From Tritrichomonas musculus (Eukaryota; Parabasalia; Tritrichomonadida; Tritrichomonadidae), in assembly GCA_039105265.1 (NCBI GenBank), contig JAPFFF010000014.1:3472001-3536000 (forward strand): a DNA stretch of 64,000 nucleotides, read 5' to 3'. The notes beneath the pieces were generated by a model. The model saw nothing but the letters and a program-made list of their open reading frames with translations, searched no databases and was not told the origin of the DNA. Below are positions 27,859-38,386 of this stretch, piece after piece. Numbering within the stretch: position 1 is the first letter of the stretch; each line of letters starts with the position of its first letter. The translations under genes were made by a program, and so were the position numbers.

Positions 27859-29745
27859 ATGATAGAAGACTTAGCTAAATCAGTTGAAGGGGTGTTTACA
27901 AATCAGGACGACTTTGAGAAAGATGAAGATGTCCATAAACGTTTTCTATCAAGACAAGATTCAGGTAGTTACATGTATGTCCAAGCGCGTCAAATATCAA
28001 CAAATAAGCCAATTATATGTAAAGTTATTAATCCGCAATTGTTATATGATGAACAAATGTGTACTACTCTTGATGAAAATCATAAAACAACATATCAGCA
28101 GCTTAGGTTAATGAGAGAAGTTGTCAATTTGAAACAGCTTAATCATCCAACCATCGTTAGTTTTTTGGGTTTTAACATGTATAACGAAAAAATCACTTTT
28201 TTCAAAGGCTCACCTAACGATGCCTTAAATACAAATCCCACAATTTATCTTGAATATCTCGAAAATGGGCCACTTGAAGATTGGATTCGTAATGATCCTG
28301 CAACAGTTGGAAATTGTCCTTTTAATTCTACAAAACGTCAAATCTGTATGATTGGACTATCATCTGCTCTACGTCTTCTTCATAAAAAGATGATTATTCA
28401 TCGTGGCTTGAATCCAAAAGCAATATGGTTAGATTCAAATTTTTATCCTAAGGTTTTTGATTTCAGCTCATCAAGAACATATGATCCAAATGTTGATATA
28501 TCAATGACAATGACTGATGAAGCCAAAGAAATTTATCAAGCACCAGAATTTCGAGCAGAAACTGGTGAATCAAAATACAATAATCTCATTGATATATTTT
28601 CTCTTGGTCGAATTTTTTATATAATGGCTACTGGCGGTGAACCATTTAAGTTAAAAGGATTTAAGGTTCAAGCCCAAAGAATGTTTAACGCTACGCTCAG
28701 ATTCCCCAATACCGTTTCACCTCAGCTGAGAGAACTAATAGAATGTTGTTGTGATCCTAATCCAATTGAAAGACCTTCTGCTCAGGAAGTTTATTCTCTA
28801 CTAGCAAGCAATACATATGAATATCGTGTTGATGATAATGTTGATTTTGACGAAATTGAAAATTATGTTAATTCAATCGAAAAATTTGAGAGTGAACATA
28901 TTGACACTGAATTTAAATTGCGACATACTTTTTCCTTTGAAATTCCAGAAGTTAACCAAGAAGCGTCTGAAGAAATCCAAGAAAAGCTTGTTTTGCTATC
29001 AAATTTAATATCTACGAACTTTGAAGGCTGTCCTATTGATAGTTCTTTAAATTTAATAATGGAATTGACTCAAAATGGTGAAATATTGAAAGGAAACTAT
29101 TTAAATAATATTTCTCATTTTCTGAATACAGCCAGTAAAAATGGCCAAACAGTTGCAGATGATATATTAAAATTAATTTATGGTGATTATGTTGTTGAAA
29201 ATGGCAAAACAGAAATTCTCCAGAAAACTATAGAAGATAAAACAATAAAAACAGCAAATATTCCTCCATCTGTTACAAAAATTGGCAAAAATGCTTTTAA
29301 GAATTTTGTATTTTTAGAAAAAGTCAATATTCCAGAATCTGTTAAAATTATAGAAGAAAGCGCTTTTTCAGGCTGCAAAAAACTTAATACTGTTAACATT
29401 CCATATTCTATAGTTGGTGATAAGCTCGGGAAAACTGTATTTCAAGGTTGTACAAGTTTAAAGTGCATTATTATTCCTCCAACGATAACTATAATCAATG
29501 ATAAAACATTCAAAAAGAACAGTAGTTTAACAAGTGTTGTTTTATCCGAAGGTCTTGAGAAAATTGGGAAGAACTCTTTTGAAGATTGTTCTTCATTAAA
29601 ATCAATTGAAGTTCCAGAATCAGTTAAGCTTATTGATAAAAGTGCATTTAAAGGCTGTCCATCATTAGGACTAGTTATGCTCAAAGGTAAATCTCCTAAA
29701 ATCAGGGTAAGTGCAATTGCTTGGAATCTTAAGACACTTTTGTAA
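27859..29745 (+). CDS. Pseudokinase fused to BspA-type (LRR_5) repeats
   Basis: 628 residues. Residues about 29-320 have a protein-kinase fold of tyrosine-kinase-like type: the ATP-anchoring Lys is kept (K55 in IICKVI), REVVNLKQLNHPTIV matches the helix C region, and APEF and DIFSLG motifs follow. The catalytic centre is degenerate: the HRD loop reads HRGLNPKAI (G183 replaces the catalytic Asp, I189 the Mg-binding Asn) and DFG is DFS (201-203). The glycine loop (SRQDSGSYMY) is also atypical. Phosphotransfer is therefore unlikely. A linker leads to BspA-like leucine-rich repeats (about 463-615) of the pattern IPxSVxxIgxxAFxxCxxLxxV. It has no signal peptide, so it is probably an intracellular binding scaffold. 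The ATG is 81 bp after the end of the 25645 element. Confidence 0.9.
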   Translation: MIEDLAKSVEGVFTNQDDFEKDEDVHKRFLSRQDSGSYMYVQARQISTNKPIICKVINPQLLYDEQMCTTLDENHKTTYQQLRLMREVVNLKQLNHPTIVSFLGFNMYNEKITFFKGSPNDALNTNPTIYLEYLENGPLEDWIRNDPATVGNCPFNSTKRQICMIGLSSALRLLHKKMIIHRGLNPKAIWLDSNFYPKVFDFSSSRTYDPNVDISMTMTDEAKEIYQAPEFRAETGESKYNNLIDIFSLGRIFYIMATGGEPFKLKGFKVQAQRMFNATLRFPNTVSPQLRELIECCCDPNPIERPSAQEVYSLLASNTYEYRVDDNVDFDEIENYVNSIEKFESEHIDTEFKLRHTFSFEIPEVNQEASEEIQEKLVLLSNLISTNFEGCPIDSSLNLIMELTQNGEILKGNYLNNISHFLNTASKNGQTVADDILKLIYGDYVVENGKTEILQKTIEDKTIKTANIPPSVTKIGKNAFKNFVFLEKVNIPESVKIIEESAFSGCKKLNTVNIPYSIVGDKLGKTVFQGCTSLKCIIIPPTITIINDKTFKKNSSLTSVVLSEGLEKIGKNSFEDCSSLKSIEVPESVKLIDKSAFKGCPSLGLVMLKGKSPKIRVSAIAWNLKTLL

Positions 29746-30035
29746 AAATTGTTACTTTCCCTATCTATCCTCTTAACATAGCGCATCGGCTGTTTTAATA
29801 AATTATGTGTTTCCAGAAATTGTTTATTTTTCTTCTTATATTTATCAAAAATATAACAAAAATCATGAATTAAAAATATCAGAATTATTAATCTTAAGTA
29901 AGAATTGAATATGATTTAAAAGCAGCCAAAGCTGTTTCATTATTTAAAATGGTTCATGTTGAATATTCAGTTTGAATATAAAAAAGATGTAAAAAAATAA
30001 CGATAAAAACAATTTAATATAAAAAAACCGAAATA

Positions 30036-31706
30036 TTAAGCATAACTTCTGTATCGTTTTGTCATTCTTGGTTTAAAAGATTGTTTCGGTGATTTCCCAG
30101 TTCCGTGAATCTGTTGTGAAACATTAATTACAGGTATATTTAATTTGGTGTCATTTGGCTTATTTCTGTATTCAACTAAAGTTTTTCTCGTTCTTGGCGA
30201 TGTCTTCATTTTTGTGTAATCATCGTCATTAGCGTTTGAATTGTTATTATCCTGAGAATTTGTATTATTCATATTAGATAATGACGAGTAAGAAGAACGA
30301 TTTTGATTTGAATTCATTGATTTTGTTGTTGCCGTTGTTGTTGTCGGTCTATTTGTTCGATTGTAAGAAGGTATGGCGCTATTAGATGATTTGGATGTTA
30401 TGGAACGAGAACGAATGACTGGAGTAACGATAGGACGGCATTGGGTAGTAGTAACGATAGGTTGTGCTTTACGAGTTTCAAGTTGTTGAGTTGTACGATC
30501 AATTTGTTTCAATTTTCTTTCTTTTTCATCAAGGAGGAATTTTTTATGTCTTTCCCAATTTTCTTTTGCGCATTCTGACTCATTTCTTTGTTTTTCAATC
30601 ATTTGTGCGTATTGCTTTTTCATTGTTAATATTGCGATTTTTTCATTCTCAATTTCTTCTTGCTTTTGAAGTTGATCTGCAAGCTCTTTTGTTTGTTTAG
30701 CTCCAGTAAAGTCTTTTGATAATGCTTGTATTTTCTGCCTTTGACGAAGCTGAAGTAATGAAGGTGATGCCTTACTAAATTGTGACATATAATCTTCAGA
30801 TCCCCATCTTTGCTCGAATTCTTCTAATTCTTTGCGATGGCACTCTTCTAATTTCTTTTGTCTTTCATCTGCTTCTTGTTTGAATGATTCAAATCGATCA
30901 TCCCATTCTTTTTCAATTCTTTCTCTATTTTTTTTGAGATTTTCTATTCGTCGATCTATTGTTTGGTTACGGCTTTCATTGTTGATTAGATGTTCATCAA
31001 AATAAATTTGATTTTGAATAATTGTTTCACAAATTCTGTAACGATTAGCTGAATCATAATCCGTCTCAAGCATTTTATCTATTTGACACTTACGAACATA
31101 TGAAAGTAAACGATTTTTTGATTGAACTTGCGATGCTGAATTTGATTTTAAGACTTTATCAACTTCTTGTTCAAGGTCATCTGTTTCCGACTCATTTTCT
31201 TTGTTATCTTTTTCATCTTCTTTTTCTTGCTCTTCTTCATTTTGGTTATCATTGTTCCTACTAGAAGAAACTTTTTTATCGTTGATCGTATCTGAATTAA
31301 CACGAGGTTGCCCAAACCCTGTAATGAGTACTTCTTCTATTTTTTTCGTCGTATCGTTTAAATCAACTTTAGAGTCAGAATCAGAATTTTGATCTTGACT
31401 AGCTTTGTCATTATCAATTTTTGTTTCTTCTTGGCTATTTTTTTCGTTATCTTCGCCTGGCGCCATATTTTGGTTTTCATTATTGTCTTGATTATTTGGA
31501 GAAGTGCCACCTCCCTCTAATTGATTTTCATTTTCTTCATTTTCGCTGTCGTTTTTGGTGACCGACTCAACAATCTGATTTGCAATTTGAATTGGATTGA
31601 AATCTTGCTGAATTGATAAAATATTTTGGTCTTTCGAAGGCTCTGCGTCAGTATTTTGATCATCTTTTGAATCGTTTTCTGGTGGATTAGGGGTTTTGTC
31701 TTCCAT
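30036..31706 (-). CDS. Coiled-coil protein, acidic N-terminus, unknown function
   Basis: 556 residues. Residues 1-200 are acidic and rich in Asn, Glu, Asp and Gln. Residues about 235-410 form long charged coiled coil (EKEWDDRFESFKQEADERQ onward). Embedded in it is the segment FSKASPSLLQLRQRQKIQAL, which resembles a recurrent coiled-coil family I associate with trichomonads (an impression, not a search). Residues about 420-500 are Ser/Thr/Asn-rich, and the tail is basic (RMTKRYRSYA). No enzyme motif is present. A cytoskeletal or basal-body role is possible but unproven. It is 194 bp downstream of the next coiled-coil gene on the same strand. Confidence 0.78.
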   Translation of the reverse strand: MEDKTPNPPENDSKDDQNTDAEPSKDQNILSIQQDFNPIQIANQIVESVTKNDSENEENENQLEGGGTSPNNQDNNENQNMAPGEDNEKNSQEETKIDNDKASQDQNSDSDSKVDLNDTTKKIEEVLITGFGQPRVNSDTINDKKVSSSRNNDNQNEEEQEKEDEKDNKENESETDDLEQEVDKVLKSNSASQVQSKNRLLSYVRKCQIDKMLETDYDSANRYRICETIIQNQIYFDEHLINNESRNQTIDRRIENLKKNRERIEKEWDDRFESFKQEADERQKKLEECHRKELEEFEQRWGSEDYMSQFSKASPSLLQLRQRQKIQALSKDFTGAKQTKELADQLQKQEEIENEKIAILTMKKQYAQMIEKQRNESECAKENWERHKKFLLDEKERKLKQIDRTTQQLETRKAQPIVTTTQCRPIVTPVIRSRSITSKSSNSAIPSYNRTNRPTTTTATTKSMNSNQNRSSYSSLSNMNNTNSQDNNNSNANDDDYTKMKTSPRTRKTLVEYRNKPNDTKLNIPVINVSQQIHGTGKSPKQSFKPRMTKRYRSYA

Positions 31707-31900
31707 AGAAAAATAATAGAAATATAACGAATTATTATTATTTTTGAATGAATAACGATCAAAATAATTACTAATTTAAAATTTCCTCAATTGAATTCAA
31801 AGCTTATCAGAAAAAGTGAGATGAAAATCCTTTCAAATAAAATTCATACAAAAAAAGATCTTTTTATAGATTTTTATTAACAAATAAATATATTTTGTTT

Positions 31901-34900
31901 TCACTTCTTGATTAAGATATGAGCAACAGCTTCAATTGCTGAATCGCAATTAGTTGACGAAAGCATTCTTTTAATTGTAGCTTCATTTTCACGAAGCTTA
32001 TGAATATCTTCACTTGCTTGTTTCATTATTCGTCTAAATTGTCTCTCATCCAAATTTTCAGAAGCGTCAAAATAATCATGCATTTCTTCTGCAGCTATAC
32101 TAAATATTTTCTTTTTCTCGGATTCAAGCTTTCTTTTCATTTCATTTACTTGATCAGTGAATTTGCTTTCAATTGCAGCAATAGTAGCTTTTGAATTGCA
32201 ATCAAATAATTTGTTCTCTCTTGTTTTGGCATCACTAATCTTTTCAATTGCCATCTTCTTTTCAGCCAATGTTAACTCCAACTTTCGATTCTTCTTTTGA
32301 AGTTTGTCATTCTTTTTCTTTGATTGAGAAATTTGATCTGTAAGATGAGAAAGATCATCTCTATGTTTTTCACATTGTGCTTGAAGTTGCTTGATTGTGT
32401 TTGTATAAGAATCAATCATCTGTTCTTTTTCATAATCAAATGAAGTTTTAATTTTGCTCACTTTTTTATCAGCTTCTTTTTCAAGTCTTTCTATTTCTTC
32501 ATTTTTGGCTTCAATCATCTTCTTTTGAGCTGCAATTGTGTTATTCAAGGCCGAAATAACTGATTCTTGATCTTTGTGAGATATCATGTGAGTTTGAATG
32601 TGTTGATTATTCTCAGTGATAATTCCTTGAATTTGAGTTTCGAGTTTTGTCTTTTCTGAAGAGTATCGGCTGTGTAACTGATCAATTCTTTCTTCGTATT
32701 TCTTCTTTAATGAATCATTATCTTGTTTTAATGTCATTAATTCGCACTTCATTTGATTGCAGTTCTTTCGTAATTCGTCATTTAATTGTTGAGCCTGTTT
32801 CAGGTCCATATTCAATAACGAATTTTCTTGATCTTTCTTCGATATTTCTTTTTCATTGCCCAATTTTTCCATTTCATTCTTTTGTTTTTCTTCATGAAGA
32901 GCTTTCTTGTATTTCGATGATCTCTTTTTCTCAGCTTCAAGATCCTGTGTTACTTGGCATAATTTGTGATTGATCTCTTCAATCTGATAAATAATGCAAG
33001 GGTTATAATTTCCATATTTATTGTTATTGATGTCACAGTCATTTGGATACATTGATGTATTAATACCTCTAATTATTTCATCCTGTTCGCGATTAGCACG
33101 TTGGCAATCGCGCAATTGATCTTTAACTCTCTTTGTTTCTTCAACTAAATACAATGTATTTGTAATATCAATTCTTGGTGGTAATTCGAGGGCAAGTGAA
33201 AGATTAACAACAAGATTCTTGAGTTCGTTTGATACTCTTTGACATTCAATTAGATTTTCGTTTAATTCATTATTTACTTCTTTTACAATACGTGCATAAT
33301 AAGAGGCAATTTCCTGATAAGAGCATTTAATCTTGGAATTAACTGAGAGTAAACTGTTGTCAATAATAGTCCTTATTTTTTCTCTCAATTCAAGAGGGAA
33401 TTCACAGCAAACAAAAGAGTCAAGTGAAACAAAATCATCTACTGTTTTGGTATTACGTTTCATTTCAATTTTAAGATATTGGATCTCATCTTTTAAGCTC
33501 TGATTTTCAACATTTGTTGAAGCTAATGCTTGTTTTATTTCTTCTGCTTTGAGATTGATTTCATTATTTGCTTTTGCATATTTTTCTCTTTCTATTTTGA
33601 GATTTTCATTTTCAGCTTGTAAAGCGTCAATTGTTTTCTGATGAGACTGAACATCCATCTTAAGTTGTCTAATATATCTTTTTTGTTGATTAAGGCGTTC
33701 ATCATCATCTTTTGATTGTAAAGCAGCCCTTAAACTGTCAGCTTCTTTAACTGTTTCTTGTTGGAGCATTTTAAGTGATTCATAATCATTTATGGATTTT
33801 TGTTTATCTATCTTTAATTGTTCTTTGATTTTTTCATCTCTCTCCTTTAAGTATTGTAATTCTTCAATCTGTTGATTCAATTTTTGAATTGTATTTCGTT
33901 GGTCTTCATTTTGTTGAACCAGTTCAGCGTTCGCATTTTCTAATTGAACACTCCTGAGAGTATTTTCTTTTTTAAGGTATGGATTAGAAGAAGGTGATAA
34001 TTTTGGTTTGGCATCGTATTGTCCATACTGATTATTTGAAATTAAATTCTGCATTTTTTGTGATTCAAGCTCTGAAGCTACTTTTTGAAGTTGCTTTTTC
34101 CTTTTCTTTAATTCTTCTTCAAGAGATTTGACTTTTTTATTTAGAGTCTGAATTTCTCTCTCTTGCTCACAATATTTTGTTTCGTTATCGCCTCTTAATA
34201 ATTCCATTTTATTAATGTATTCTTGATTGATTAATTTTTCATTATTAGTTAATCTCTCATTTTCTTTTTCGGATCTGATTAATTCACGTTTAAGCTGAGC
34301 TACTTCTTCTTGTAAGCTTTTAATTTTTCCTTTGTTCTTTTTGAGTTTTTTCTTAATAGTATCGTCACATTGAGTATCAACTGGTTGATTTATATAAGGA
34401 GGCTGTTTCATCGGAGGGTATTGTTGTGCATAATTAAAGTTATCGGTTGGAATAATATTGCTTGCATGTTCAAAACAAGAAATTAAATCATCAACAGAAT
34501 TGAATTTGGTTTTGAAAAAGTGGGTTGCTGAATTCAAGATTTTTTCAATCTGATTTTCTAAAACTTTTTTAGCTAAATTAGTTTGGTTTGAATAATCTTG
34601 AAGTTTTTCTAGTTCAGAATATAAATGAGACATTTTGATTTGACAATTGTTTTCTGTATTTAATTGATCAGAAACGTTTCTGTCTCTTTCATTTTTAATT
34701 GTGATCATTGCATTCTTTTTTTCGTTCTCCATTTTTTTCTCTGCTTCATCCTTTGCCTTTAAACTGATTTCAAGTCGATGGTTCAAATCATTTTTTTCAT
34801 TTGAAAGTTTTCGAAGTTGTGATGTTAAAAGAACGTTTTGCTTGTTAAGTTTCTCAATTTCTGATGTTACACTTGTAGCTTGTTGAACTTGAGCTCTTAA

Positions 34901-35041
34901 TTGCGTATTTTCTTTCATAACAGCATTTGTGAGATCATTAATGTGCTGCAATTCTTGATGAACTTGTATTTGCTTCTGCGTTGAATCTGAGCATGTGCTA
35001 ATTGATTCAGTTAATAAAGAATCCCCTGAGGAATCATACAT
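31901..35041 (-). CDS. Long coiled-coil protein, unknown function
   Basis: 1046 residues, almost all heptad-patterned and rich in Lys, Glu, Gln, Asn and Leu. Coiled coil breaks near residues 185-230 (a Pro/Tyr/Gln-rich piece with QQYPPMKQPPYINQP) and near 540-600, where a more hydrophobic, globular-looking stretch occurs (DSFVCCEFPLELREKIR). The layout resembles large structural proteins such as golgins, centrosomal proteins or trichomonad cytoskeletal filaments, but nothing decides between these. There is no motor, calponin or membrane domain. The ATG at 35041 gives MYDSSGDSLL. Confidence 0.8.
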   Translation of the reverse strand: MYDSSGDSLLTESISTCSDSTQKQIQVHQELQHINDLTNAVMKENTQLRAQVQQATSVTSEIEKLNKQNVLLTSQLRKLSNEKNDLNHRLEISLKAKDEAEKKMENEKKNAMITIKNERDRNVSDQLNTENNCQIKMSHLYSELEKLQDYSNQTNLAKKVLENQIEKILNSATHFFKTKFNSVDDLISCFEHASNIIPTDNFNYAQQYPPMKQPPYINQPVDTQCDDTIKKKLKKNKGKIKSLQEEVAQLKRELIRSEKENERLTNNEKLINQEYINKMELLRGDNETKYCEQEREIQTLNKKVKSLEEELKKRKKQLQKVASELESQKMQNLISNNQYGQYDAKPKLSPSSNPYLKKENTLRSVQLENANAELVQQNEDQRNTIQKLNQQIEELQYLKERDEKIKEQLKIDKQKSINDYESLKMLQQETVKEADSLRAALQSKDDDERLNQQKRYIRQLKMDVQSHQKTIDALQAENENLKIEREKYAKANNEINLKAEEIKQALASTNVENQSLKDEIQYLKIEMKRNTKTVDDFVSLDSFVCCEFPLELREKIRTIIDNSLLSVNSKIKCSYQEIASYYARIVKEVNNELNENLIECQRVSNELKNLVVNLSLALELPPRIDITNTLYLVEETKRVKDQLRDCQRANREQDEIIRGINTSMYPNDCDINNNKYGNYNPCIIYQIEEINHKLCQVTQDLEAEKKRSSKYKKALHEEKQKNEMEKLGNEKEISKKDQENSLLNMDLKQAQQLNDELRKNCNQMKCELMTLKQDNDSLKKKYEERIDQLHSRYSSEKTKLETQIQGIITENNQHIQTHMISHKDQESVISALNNTIAAQKKMIEAKNEEIERLEKEADKKVSKIKTSFDYEKEQMIDSYTNTIKQLQAQCEKHRDDLSHLTDQISQSKKKNDKLQKKNRKLELTLAEKKMAIEKISDAKTRENKLFDCNSKATIAAIESKFTDQVNEMKRKLESEKKKIFSIAAEEMHDYFDASENLDERQFRRIMKQASEDIHKLRENEATIKRMLSSTNCDSAIEAVAHILIKK

Positions 35042-35781
35042 TTTAGCTAAACGTACATCATATCATTTCGTAAACCGACGATAAAATTTAAAAAAAAATA
35101 TAATAACTATTTTTAAAATATTATAGTATTTTCTACCCAAATAATAAGGAATGAAGGAAATGTTATTTTGACTCGACAAAACGTTAATTTTTTTCAAAAA
35201 GTTTTTTACAAATTTAAATTCAGAAAAATTAACGTTCACATCTCACAATTAATACCGCCAAATAATCAACTTTTTGTGTTCTTAACGTTTTTTATTATTT
35301 CACTCTCGGAACATTTCCCGAACAAAAAAATAACAAAATAAAGATTAACAGTAAAATAAAACAAAATAAAAGATCAGTTCATGCTTAATTAAGCTAAGTA
35401 ATGTAATTCATAAAAAATAAATCTTAATTTTTTCAAATCAAATAATTATATGTTGTTTAATACATAATTTACAAGATAATTATAATTTCACTGAAGATCA
35501 GTGGTGACTATAAAAAATATAAATCTTCAACCTTTTATGTTTAAATGAAAATAATAAAATATCCTCATATTGTTTTGTTAACCAAATATATTCAGCACTA
35601 AATTCCAATATTGACTAAAATGATAAAAATATTATTCTTTATCATTTTTAAAATGCTGATATTATATTTTCAAAAAATATTATCCTTAAAAAAAGTAAGC
35701 TAGAAAACTTCATAAACCAGTATATGATTTGAAAAACAATTTCAAAAAAATAGATAGTTTTTGTTTTCATTCTATTCTGTT
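35042..35781. other. Intergenic region, 740 bp
   Basis: AT-rich spacer between two minus-strand genes. It should hold the promoter of the coiled-coil gene and the 3' end of the TTL-like gene. Beyond small hairpins I see nothing in it. Confidence 0.5.
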
Positions 35782-38169
35782 TCAAATTTTGGTCGATACA
35801 TAATTAGATCTTCTGTTGCTTGAACTTCTAATGTTGGGTTTAACATGTGATGCTGACGCGCGCATATTGTCTTTATATTGATAATGTCCAATTCTTGGAT
35901 TAGTTGTAGAAAATTGTTTAATTGTACCATTTGAATCTTTCGATTTTGGTTTTATTGTTGTTGTGGAATTTAATGTCTTGTTGTTTGTGTTATTGGAACT
36001 GACTCCTGGTTTTGTACGTGTTTGTGATGATGAAACTGGTGAAGGTTTTATTGAGTGAGGTCTGATTACTTGATATGGTTTATCTGTCGGGCGAAAAGAA
36101 TGGTTGTTTGATTCGTGTTTGGAACGTGCACTTTTACTGCTGGATGTTGATGAAATTGTAGATGGTTCTTTGATTCGGAATTGATTTTTATCTTTGTTAT
36201 CATAATTATTATTATTATTTGTGGAATTACTTGATGAAATTTTTGTGTTTTGTTTCTTTTGCTGTGTTTGGCTATTTTCTTGTGTTTGCTTTATTGGTTG
36301 TGTTTGTTTATTCTGTTGTGGTTGAGAACTTTGTTTTGTTTGTTTATTTTGTTGTGATTGATTGTTCGGTTGTGTTTGCTTGATTGATTGAGATTGTTTG
36401 TTTTGTTGATTTTGATTAATTGGTTGAGTTTGTTTATTTTGTTGCGTCTGTTTATTTTGTTGCGTTTGGTTATTTTGTTGAGTTTGTCTGTTTTGTTGGA
36501 GTTGGTTATTTGGTTTAGTTTGTTTATTTTGTTGTGTTTGTTTAGCTGGTTGTGTTTGCTTATTTTGTAGTGTCTGATTATTTGACTGAGTTTGTTTATT
36601 TGGTTGTGCTTGCTTTTGTGGCAACTTTTGCTGATTTTGAGTAGTTTGCTGTGTTTTTTCGTTTATATTATTTTGTTGATTTTGTTTTTGTTTAATAGGT
36701 GGTAGATGTGATGATGAATTAACTTTTTCTACTTTCGTTGTACTTCCAATTTTATAATCTTTATAACATGTTATTTCAACAGGTAATCTATATTTATTTT
36801 CATATGTAGTTGGTAATGATTTTACTTTTTCAATGATTTCATCATATTGCTTATTTAGCTCATTGTCATAAAGGCAAGGATAAGTTTGAACAAATTTATT
36901 TTGATTTTCATTAATAGAATTTTGTCTTCTTGCATCAATATGTTTTAAAAATTCTTCATTTACTTTCTTTTTCCATTCTTCATCATCAATTGAAAAAGAT
37001 CCGTTATGTGGATCAGAACCGCCTGAATTTGGCGTATTTGTAATAAATTTTGACCTTATGAACTCTTGAACTTCGTTTAAAGGTGCTGCGATTTTCATCG
37101 CTGTACTAAGCATATCGCGTTTCATTGAATTTTCATCCTGAGTATCTGTTTCTAACGATGGACGATAATTAACCTCCATTAAGTAAGGATCTAATTTTTG
37201 ATCAAGAAGAACATCAAAACCTAAAATTTGAAAGCATCGTGAATAGCCGCATGGCTTACAAACTTCCTCTTCACCTTGAAAAAGATATCCGTATGCTGCA
37301 AGAATTGTGAGTGTAATCGCTCGATCAATTCTTTTCCATAATGCGTCAACATCAACTTTGTCCCTTGTTCTCATTTTCTCAAAAACAGAATTGACCATTT
37401 GGGTGATCGAATCAATTTTTTGAAGTGATGGATTTGTACGATTTACTGCAGTATTTGTCAATTGTGAAAAGAGTGAAGAGTCATTTGAATCGACTGGCTG
37501 GCTGCAAAAACGGGCAACGCCACCTCGGTATACAAATATGTTTAATGGGTTAATTGATGAAACTAAGCAGTAGATTCGAAGATCAAATTTAGTTTTGTCA
37601 ATGAGGTATGATTCGACATATTCTTGAGCAATAGCTAGGTATGGTGAAGGTGCATATGACATTGTTTTATCTAGAATGGTAATTCCTGCGCCAAGTGAAC
37701 CATTATCTGGCTTAATGATGTGTTTTCGATCATGTTTAGCTACAGCTTGAATGAATTTGTCTTTTTGAATGGGTAATATATAACTATTTGGTAGAAAAGT
37801 ATATAACTGAGGAAAAAGAGGTTGAACTCTTTGAATAATTCTAACAAATGGCGCCTTTCTGCAAATTACATTTACCTGAGGTAAACGATTAACAACTTGC
37901 CATGGTTTAATTATGGAAAAATAATCTAAATCTCGAATAGTATCAAACCATACTAAAACAGCTCGATCATTTTTTATCACAAAATGGTAATCATTATTAT
38001 TTTTAGTTTTTTGATTTGTATTATTATTGTTATTACTCACAATTGTGTTAGAATTGGGATAAAAAATCATTTCTGCGGCCATGAAAGCATCCCTAACAAC
38101 ATTATATAGAACTTTTCCTTCTGCGACTTCAATCTTTTGTTTTTTCGGATTGGAATCATTATCGCTCAT
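35782..38169 (-). CDS. Tubulin-tyrosine-ligase-like enzyme (probable polyglutamylase) with Gln-rich tail
   Basis: 795 residues. The TTL domain covers about residues 60-365, an ATP-grasp fold that adds amino acids, usually glutamate, to tubulin tails. Visible motifs are KPDNGSLGAG (153-162, nucleotide loop), FDLRIYCLV (195-203), GFDVLLD (317-323) and MEVNYRPSL (331-339), whose Glu and Asn bind Mg-ATP. All key residues seem present, so it is likely active. After an insertion with ordinary sequence (380-480), residues about 490-665 are built from NKQTQP/QQN-type Gln/Asn/Lys/Thr repeats, and the rest is Ser/Asn-rich and basic. The basic disordered tail could help bind the acidic tubulin surface. 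In a flagellate the likely targets are axonemal and pelta-axostyle microtubules. Glutamylase rather than ligase is inferred. Confidence 0.9.
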   Translation of the reverse strand: MSDNDSNPKKQKIEVAEGKVLYNVVRDAFMAAEMIFYPNSNTIVSNNNNNTNQKTKNNNDYHFVIKNDRAVLVWFDTIRDLDYFSIIKPWQVVNRLPQVNVICRKAPFVRIIQRVQPLFPQLYTFLPNSYILPIQKDKFIQAVAKHDRKHIIKPDNGSLGAGITILDKTMSYAPSPYLAIAQEYVESYLIDKTKFDLRIYCLVSSINPLNIFVYRGGVARFCSQPVDSNDSSLFSQLTNTAVNRTNPSLQKIDSITQMVNSVFEKMRTRDKVDVDALWKRIDRAITLTILAAYGYLFQGEEEVCKPCGYSRCFQILGFDVLLDQKLDPYLMEVNYRPSLETDTQDENSMKRDMLSTAMKIAAPLNEVQEFIRSKFITNTPNSGGSDPHNGSFSIDDEEWKKKVNEEFLKHIDARRQNSINENQNKFVQTYPCLYDNELNKQYDEIIEKVKSLPTTYENKYRLPVEITCYKDYKIGSTTKVEKVNSSSHLPPIKQKQNQQNNINEKTQQTTQNQQKLPQKQAQPNKQTQSNNQTLQNKQTQPAKQTQQNKQTKPNNQLQQNRQTQQNNQTQQNKQTQQNKQTQPINQNQQNKQSQSIKQTQPNNQSQQNKQTKQSSQPQQNKQTQPIKQTQENSQTQQKKQNTKISSSNSTNNNNNYDNKDKNQFRIKEPSTISSTSSSKSARSKHESNNHSFRPTDKPYQVIRPHSIKPSPVSSSQTRTKPGVSSNNTNNKTLNSTTTIKPKSKDSNGTIKQFSTTNPRIGHYQYKDNMRASASHVKPNIRSSSNRRSNYVSTKI
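36250..36660 (-). repeat. Gln/Asn/Lys/Thr codon repeat in the TTL-like gene
   Basis: Repeats of about 18-21 bp encode variants of QQNKQTQ and QPNNQTQ. The units have diverged, so the tract is old or selected rather than freshly expanded. Confidence 0.8.
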
Positions 38170-38386
38170 GATTCCTATATTAAGATTTTAAATTATTTAA
38201 ACTTTTTCAAGTATTACCGCCATTTTGGTATATTCAAAAACTTCTAATCAAGATTGAATTTTTGTAATAAACTTTGAATTTTGAATATACGTTAGAAAAT
38301 ATCTTTTCAAAAAAAAAAAAATTCAATAAATTCTATGATGTAAACTAATTTATAATGCTTAAATTGGATTTGAGTATCTATATAGT

